Assembly (NCBI RefSeq): GCF_014203225.1
Contig: NZ_JACHIO010000021.1
Location: forward strand, 1-64,000
From: Granulicella mallensis
GTDB lineage: Bacteria; Acidobacteriota; Terriglobia; Terriglobales; Acidobacteriaceae
Length of the DNA stretch: 64,000 nucleotides
Reading direction: 5' to 3'
Numbering within the stretch: position 1 is the first letter of the stretch; every line of letters begins with the position of its first letter. The notes beneath the pieces are model-generated. The model had not been told where the DNA came from. It saw nothing but the letters and a program-made list of their open reading frames with translations, and did not search any database. The position numbers and the translations under genes are program-made. Positions 59,800 to 64,000 of the stretch are shown one piece after another.

Positions 59800-61158
59800 A
59801 TGGCAACGAATGCAATGAATCTAAGCCGTCGCAACATGTTGTTAGGAACCGGAGCAGCCGTTGCGGCGCTCGGAGTAAGCCCTCTCGCACTGGCACAGAA
59901 GACGAAGTCGATGAGCGAGCGCAATCCGGAGCCCGTCCCTCCCACGCCTGACCAGATTCGCCGCATGAAGTGGTGGCATGAGGCCAGGTTCGGTATGTTC
60001 ATCCACTTCGGCCTGTACAGCCAGCACGCCCGCCACGAGTGGGCGATGGAAGAAGAAGCGATCCCCATCGGCGAGTACACGCCGCTCGCAAAGGTCTTCG
60101 ATCCCGCGCCCGGCTCCGCGCGCGGCTGGGCCAAGCTCGCCAAGGCTGCCGGCATGAAGTACATGGTGCTGACCACCAAGCACCACGAAGGCTTTTGCAA
60201 CTTCGACACCAAGCTCACCGACTACTGTGCGACGAAGCAGGGTCCGGGTCGAGATATCGTCCGCGAGTACGTCGACGCCGCCCGCGCCGAGGGGCTGCAT
60301 GTCGGCTTCTACTACTCGCTGATGGACTGGCATCATCCCGACGGCGCCCGCTGTGCCACCGACGAGGCCGCCCGCAAGCGCTTCGTCGAGTACACCCATG
60401 GCCTCATCCGTGAGCTGCTCACCAACTACGGCAAGATCGATATTCTCTGGTACGACGTCGCCTGGCCGCTCGACGCCGATGGCTGGGAGTCCGAACGCAT
60501 GAACAAGATGGTCTTCGAGCTCCAGCCCGACATCATCGTGAACAATCGCAACCAGCTCCTCGGCGACTTCTCCACCCCCGAACAACACATTGCCGCCGAA
60601 AACAACGGCCGCGCCTGGGAGAGCTGCATGACGCTCAACGATAGCTGGGGCTTTCAGCGCGCGGACGATAACTGGAAGACCTCCAAGACCATCGTCCGCA
60701 ACCTGATCACCTGCGCGCGCGACGGCGGCAACTACCTGCTCAACGTTGGGCCGCAACCCGATGGCGCCGTCCCCGAGGAGTCGGTCCGCGTCCTCACCGA
60801 AGTAGGGCAGTGGATGGCCGTCAACGGCGAGACGATCTACAAGTCCGATCCGTGCCAGCCGCGCCGCTCGGAGTATGCGAGCTTCACCCGCACCGGCAAC
60901 ACGCTCTACATGCACGTTCATTTTTGGCCCGGGGAGGACGTCGCGATCTCCGGCCTTACGGTCAAGGTAAAGTCGGCGCGGCTGCTGAAGACCAACCAGG
61001 AGGTGAAGTTCTCGCAGGACCCCTACCGCGTGCATCTCACCGGCCTCCCCATGGACGCCCCCGATTCGCCGGTCACCACCATAGCGCTCGAATGCGAGGG
61101 AGAACCCAAGCAGGACACCGACTACGTCCGCAAGAACAAACCCCGCGGAGGCGTGTAG
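59800..61158 (+). CDS. Alpha-L-fucosidase, GH29, Tat-exported
   Basis: A 452-residue exported enzyme that removes alpha-linked L-fucose. The N-terminus has a Tat signal, SRRNMLLGTGAAVAALG. The GH29 barrel begins WWHEARFGMFIHFGLYSQ, with KYMVLTTKHHEGFCNFDT and the nucleophile segment IDILWYDVAWP (Asp). A beta-sandwich C-terminal domain follows. I chose ATG 59800 because AGGAGAG lies 6 nt upstream; a longer ORF start at 59686 lacks it. Slightly short for the family but complete. Confidence 0.92.
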   Translation: MATNAMNLSRRNMLLGTGAAVAALGVSPLALAQKTKSMSERNPEPVPPTPDQIRRMKWWHEARFGMFIHFGLYSQHARHEWAMEEEAIPIGEYTPLAKVFDPAPGSARGWAKLAKAAGMKYMVLTTKHHEGFCNFDTKLTDYCATKQGPGRDIVREYVDAARAEGLHVGFYYSLMDWHHPDGARCATDEAARKRFVEYTHGLIRELLTNYGKIDILWYDVAWPLDADGWESERMNKMVFELQPDIIVNNRNQLLGDFSTPEQHIAAENNGRAWESCMTLNDSWGFQRADDNWKTSKTIVRNLITCARDGGNYLLNVGPQPDGAVPEESVRVLTEVGQWMAVNGETIYKSDPCQPRRSEYASFTRTGNTLYMHVHFWPGEDVAISGLTVKVKSARLLKTNQEVKFSQDPYRVHLTGLPMDAPDSPVTTIALECEGEPKQDTDYVRKNKPRGGV

Positions 61159-61189
61159 CACTATTCGCTAAAGAATCACTGGCTTCACT

Positions 61190-61357
61190 CACAGCGCGAA
61201 GCGCAAACCGTGACGCTTTAGCGTCACGGTACGGAGGGTAAGGGAGGCAATCGCCTTTAGGCTCCGGATCAAGGACAGGTGAGAATCGGGCTTTAGCCGC
61301 AGGCCTTTTGCTGATGCAGGTAAGAGACCCAAGGCTAAAGCCGACTCACTTTTGTGC
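61190..61357. repeat. REP-type composite repeat
   Basis: GCGCGAAGCGC, GTGACGCTTTAGCGTCAC (perfect palindrome), then CGCCTTTAGGCTCCGG, GGGCTTTAGCC and GGCTAAAGCC. Present in the gene-free region 61159-61550, which otherwise shows only the short upstream leader of the next gene. Confidence 0.7.
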
Positions 61358-61550
61358 TGTGGAAAGAGTCCGGAAGCGTGCCTCACGCCGCAATGAAAGC
61401 CATCATTCTTCAACGAACGAAAGAACCAGGTCACTAGACATTTACCCCAACTGAAAAACGCACAAAAGGCTGCTAATCTGAACCGAAAGATTCACACCTG
61501 TATCCGGGCCCTCAAGTAGTTTGGCAAGAATGATCCATGAGGAGATTTTG

Positions 61551-62456
61551 ATGAAGCCCCGTTCCATGGCACGACGGCTCGCTGTTTGCGCCACCTTATT
61601 CGCAGGCCTTGCACAGGCTGCGTCCGCGGCTGAGATTCTCATCGCCGACGCGAAGTCCCAGCCCGAGAGCCTGACCATCGCCCCCGGCGGGATACTGTTC
61701 GTCGGCAGCGCGAGCACACCGTTCGTCTACAAGGTGCGTCCCGGCTCCACCACGGCGGAGAAGTTCGTGGATGCCAGCGCAGAAGGTGCGGGCACCTTTT
61801 TCTTCGGCATGCTTGCCGATGCCGCCAACAACATGTTGTGGACATGCCAGCTAACCCCGGTGCCGGACACCAAGCCGGTGCAGCGCCATACCGCCCTGAG
61901 GGGCTTCGACCTCTCCAGCGGCGCGCCAAAGCTTCGTTGGAACCTGCCTGGGGACAACAGCACGTGCAACGATCTCTCGGTCGGACCGGACAAGGCGCTC
62001 TATCTAACGGACACCGCCAACGGCAAGATCTTCAAGCTGCCGGCCGGTGCCTCCGCCGCGGAGCTCTTCCTGGAGCATCGTGTGCTGATGGGCGTCGATG
62101 GCATCACCTTCCTGGACGGCACACTCTACGTGAACAACGTGGTCTTCAACAAGCTCTACCGCATCCCGGTGGACGCCTCCGGCAAGCCGGGGCAACCGGT
62201 CGATATCTGGATGGACCAGCCCGTAAAAGGCCCGGATGGCATGCGCGCGGCCAATGGCAAGCTGTTTGTTGCCGAGAATGGCAGCGGCCAGATTGACGTA
62301 CTTACTGTCAATGGCGACAAGGCCAGCGTCACGGTCCTCAAGGATGGACTCAAGACACCCACCGGAGTCGAACCCGTGGGGGATACCCTCTGGATCACCG
62401 AACGTGGCGCGGGCAAAGCCCTGTCGATTCCAATGCCGAAGAGTGCGTCCCGTTAA
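61551..62456 (+). CDS. Exported SMP-30/gluconolactonase- or NHL-like beta-propeller protein
   Basis: A 301-residue exported protein. Signal peptide MKPRSMARRLAVCATLFAGLAQAASA. The mature part consists of repeated beta-sheet units such as GILFVGSASTPFVYKV, CNDLSVGPDKALYLTDTANGKIFKL, VDGITFLDGTLYVNNVVFNKLYRIP and GMRAANGKLFVAENGSGQIDVL. This is the pattern of SMP-30-like lactonases and NHL propellers. GAGGAG lies 7 nt before ATG 61551. It might hydrolyse a sugar lactone; activity is not certain. Confidence 0.78.
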   Translation: MKPRSMARRLAVCATLFAGLAQAASAAEILIADAKSQPESLTIAPGGILFVGSASTPFVYKVRPGSTTAEKFVDASAEGAGTFFFGMLADAANNMLWTCQLTPVPDTKPVQRHTALRGFDLSSGAPKLRWNLPGDNSTCNDLSVGPDKALYLTDTANGKIFKLPAGASAAELFLEHRVLMGVDGITFLDGTLYVNNVVFNKLYRIPVDASGKPGQPVDIWMDQPVKGPDGMRAANGKLFVAENGSGQIDVLTVNGDKASVTVLKDGLKTPTGVEPVGDTLWITERGAGKALSIPMPKSASR

Positions 62457-62491
62457 GCGGGACGGCCTTTGGCTCGCTCACATTCCCACGG

Positions 62492-62718
62492 AATCGTCAT
62501 CCTGAGCGAAGCGTCCCGGCTTTTGGGGACGCGGAGTCGAAGGACCCCGAGGCCTCCAGTCTTGCCCATGCTCTTCGCACCTTTTCCACCTCAAGCGCTC
62601 GCTCCTGGGCCTTCGTGTTGGAGAAGATCTCGACAGCATGGGCGAGATCAAGTCCCTCGGGGTCCTTCGACTCCACACCTCGCAAAAACGCGAGGCGCTC
62701 CGCTCAGGATGACGCCTC
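62492..62718. repeat. Inverted repeat, family E
   Basis: Second copy of the 59.3-kb element: left CGTCATCCTGAGCGAAGCGTCCC, GCGGAGTCGAAGGACCCCGA; right GGGGTCCTTCGACTCC, CTCAGGATGACG. It accounts for most of 62457-62826, the space between the convergent propeller and arsR-type genes. Confidence 0.8.
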
Positions 62719-62826
62719 TGTGGTGGGGACTGAACAAGACATGCGGTTGAGTCGGTGTTCCAGATTCGTCAGATACCACCTAAACCCTGTCCTAAGCATC
62801 GTCGAATGAGCCAGAGCACTCTAAAG

Positions 62827-63222
62827 TCAAGGCCCAGCCCCGCCCGCCCGCTTCGCAGACTTCTTCGCCGCCGACTTCTTCGCGCGGGCCTCGTCCTTCG
62901 ACTGGATCCCATGCGCAACGAGAATCGCCCGTATCAATCCTGGGAAGCGCTCATCCACTTCTGTACATCGTGAGACATTCTGCATCTCCACGCCATGGCG
63001 CTCGCTGCGAATCAGCCCCGCCTCGCGCAGGATCTTGAAGTGCTGCGAGAGCGTGGACTTCGGAATCGCCCTATCGCTCACAACCAGAAAGTTAGAACAG
63101 TTCTGCGGACAGGCCTGCGCCACGATGTCGACGAACATCGACACCCGCACCGGGTCGGACAAGGCATGCAGAAGCCCCTCTACCGTAATGTCCTCGATCG
63201 ATGGATGGAGCAGGGGCCGCAT
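62827..63222 (-). CDS. ArsR-family transcriptional regulator
   Basis: A 131-residue winged-helix regulator. The recognition helix is in STLSQHFKILREAGLIRSERHG. A Lys/Ala-rich tail (ARAKKSAAKKSAKRAGGAG) ends it. Two cysteines in ACPQNCSNF precede the HTH but do not form the classical ELCVCDL metal site, so metal sensing is doubtful. It is divergent from an SDR gene, with a palindrome between them, which is its likely target. Confidence 0.86.
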   Translation of the reverse strand: MRPLLHPSIEDITVEGLLHALSDPVRVSMFVDIVAQACPQNCSNFLVVSDRAIPKSTLSQHFKILREAGLIRSERHGVEMQNVSRCTEVDERFPGLIRAILVAHGIQSKDEARAKKSAAKKSAKRAGGAGP

Positions 63223-63259
63223 ATCACTATAGAGTATCCGTCCCCCTCAAACGGTTCAA

Positions 63260-63280
63260 TAGTTCATGAATCCGGAACTA
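63260..63280. promoter_or_regulatory. Putative ArsR-type operator
   Basis: TAGTTC-ATGAATCCG-GAACTA is a 6-9-6 inverted repeat in the arsR/SDR divergent intergenic region. GTTCAATAGTTCATGAATC and GGAACTAATGAATC also give overlapping direct repeats. Inference from position and symmetry. Confidence 0.5.
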
Positions 63281-63398
63281 ATGAATCTTTCCCGAATCTG
63301 CCCCCATCTACTCACCAGAACCAGGTGAGGGGCAGGCCTGCAAAGGCAGCTCCGAAGAGATCTGAAATTCAACGCAGTACCGGAAAAAGGATAAAGAT

Positions 63399-64000
63399 AT
63401 GAGCAAGCTCACAGGCAAAGTAGCAGTCGTCACCGGCGCATCCAAGGGTATCGGAGCCGCCATCGCCAAATCGCTCGCCGCCGAAGGCGCTTCCGTCGTC
63501 GTGAACTACGCCTCGAGCAAGGCCGGTGCAGACACCGTCGTCGCCGCGATCACCAAGGCGGGCGGCAAGGCTGTAGCGGTTGGCGGAGACGTCTCCAAGG
63601 CCGCCGAAGCCCAGGGGATCATCGACGCCGCCATCAAGAACTTCGGCCGCCTCGACATCCTCGTCAACAACTCCGGTGTGTATGAGTTCTCGCCCATCGA
63701 AGCCATCACCGAAGAGCACTATCACAAGATCTTCAACGTCAACGTACTCGGCCTCCTGCTCGTCACGCGTGCCGCTGTCGCTCATCTCGGTGAGGGCTCC
63801 AGCATCATCAACATCGGCTCGGTCGTCAGCAGCCTGACACCTCCGGCCAGCGCGGTCTACACTGGCACCAAGGGCGCGGTCGACGCCATCACCGGCGTGC
63901 TCGCCAAGGAGCTTGGCCCGAAGAAGATCCGTGTTAATGCCCTCAACCCCGGCATGGTCGACACCGAAGGCGTACAGACCGCGGGCTTCCTCGGCTCGGA
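63399..64000 (+). CDS. Short-chain dehydrogenase/reductase (3' end beyond window)
   Basis: The visible 200 residues are the start of a classical SDR. The NAD(P)-binding TGASKGIG is at residues 12-19, the adenine-ring segment DVSKAAE and NNSG follow, and the catalytic triad is SSIINIGSV (Ser), then YTGTK (Tyr and Lys). Start ATG 63399 is preceded by GGAAAAAGGAT. Likely controlled by the divergent ArsR-type repressor. The substrate is unknown, and the gene runs off the window end. Confidence 0.92.
   Translation, partial: MSKLTGKVAVVTGASKGIGAAIAKSLAAEGASVVVNYASSKAGADTVVAAITKAGGKAVAVGGDVSKAAEAQGIIDAAIKNFGRLDILVNNSGVYEFSPIEAITEEHYHKIFNVNVLGLLLVTRAAVAHLGEGSSIINIGSVVSSLTPPASAVYTGTKGAVDAITGVLAKELGPKKIRVNALNPGMVDTEGVQTAGFLGS

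Noticed and set aside
2234-62718. CRISPR array among the many repeats
   Set aside because: The repeats are dispersed, palindromic and unequal in spacing, with no regular repeat-spacer unit and no cas gene.

Overview
The window looks like chromosome of a free-living, carbohydrate-degrading Acidobacteriota, most likely order Terriglobales (Granulicella / Edaphobacter / Terriglobus-like). This rests on the high-GC coding style, two very large Oar-type TonB-dependent receptors with an N-terminal carboxypeptidase-regulatory (Cna-B-like) domain, a TIGR03118 protein, many Tat/Sec-exported glycoside-active enzymes, and abundant intergenic inverted repeats. I see no transposase, integrase, phage gene, rRNA gene, ordinary tRNA gene or CRISPR array.

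Layout. 1-10.3 kb: mostly housekeeping (TPR protein, PlsC-type acyltransferase, folC, SAM methyltransferase, accD, sugar-phosphate isomerase-like protein, asnS), plus a CopG-type antitoxin remnant that ends in an 18-bp tandem duplication. 10.5-14.1 kb: the most interesting part. An ORF-poor stretch from about 11.4 to 12.75 kb leads into a Ro60/Rsr-type TROVE-vWA protein and holds a tandem series of structured RNAs. At least five (Y1, Y3, Y4, Y5, Y6), and probably six, share one architecture: outer helix, 5' internal loop TGGYG-N-A, inner helix, variable module, inner helix, 9-10 nt pyrimidine-rich 3' loop, outer helix. Two modules are circularly ordered tRNA mimics (T-arm, closed acceptor-like hairpin, D-arm) like bacterial YrlA RNAs. 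A small Cys4 protein is encoded between the last two RNAs. A VapBC pair follows the Ro gene. 15-25.7 kb: AraC regulator, P460/haem-binding proteins, DinB-like protein, LLM oxidoreductase with divergent MarR regulator, ychF between two near-identical inverted repeats, ddl, an AT-richer secreted protein of unknown function, and threonine dehydratase. 26-38.6 kb: TIGR03118 protein, a carbohydrate locus (TonB receptor, GH28, esterase), glycosyltransferase, and a BlaI/M56-TonB regulatory pair with a readable promoter between two operator-like palindromes. 38.8-44.6 kb: fused FAD/Fe-S dehydrogenase, FAH-family protein, CPA1 Na+/H+ antiporter. 44.9-47.7 kb: zinc-limitation type cluster (COG0523 metallochaperone, zinc-free L28 and L33, an unknown protein, Fur-family regulator). 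47.8-53.5 kb: glutaminyl cyclotransferase, lgt, PF04185 phosphoesterase with a Fur-box-like site, multicopper oxidase. 53.8-64 kb: GlcNAc-kinase-like protein, second TonB receptor, IclR regulator, GH29 fucosidase, SMP-30-like protein, ArsR regulator and a truncated SDR gene.

How the parts work together. The Ro protein plus its RNAs should form a family of ribonucleoproteins in which the shared helix and loops bind Ro and the variable module selects targets or a partner. The two TonB receptor loci, with GH28, esterase, GH29, sugar kinase and IclR, point to uptake and breakdown of pectin-, fucose- and amino-sugar-containing glycans. Most longer intergenic spaces hold members of several inverted-repeat families, often between convergent genes, where they may end transcription.
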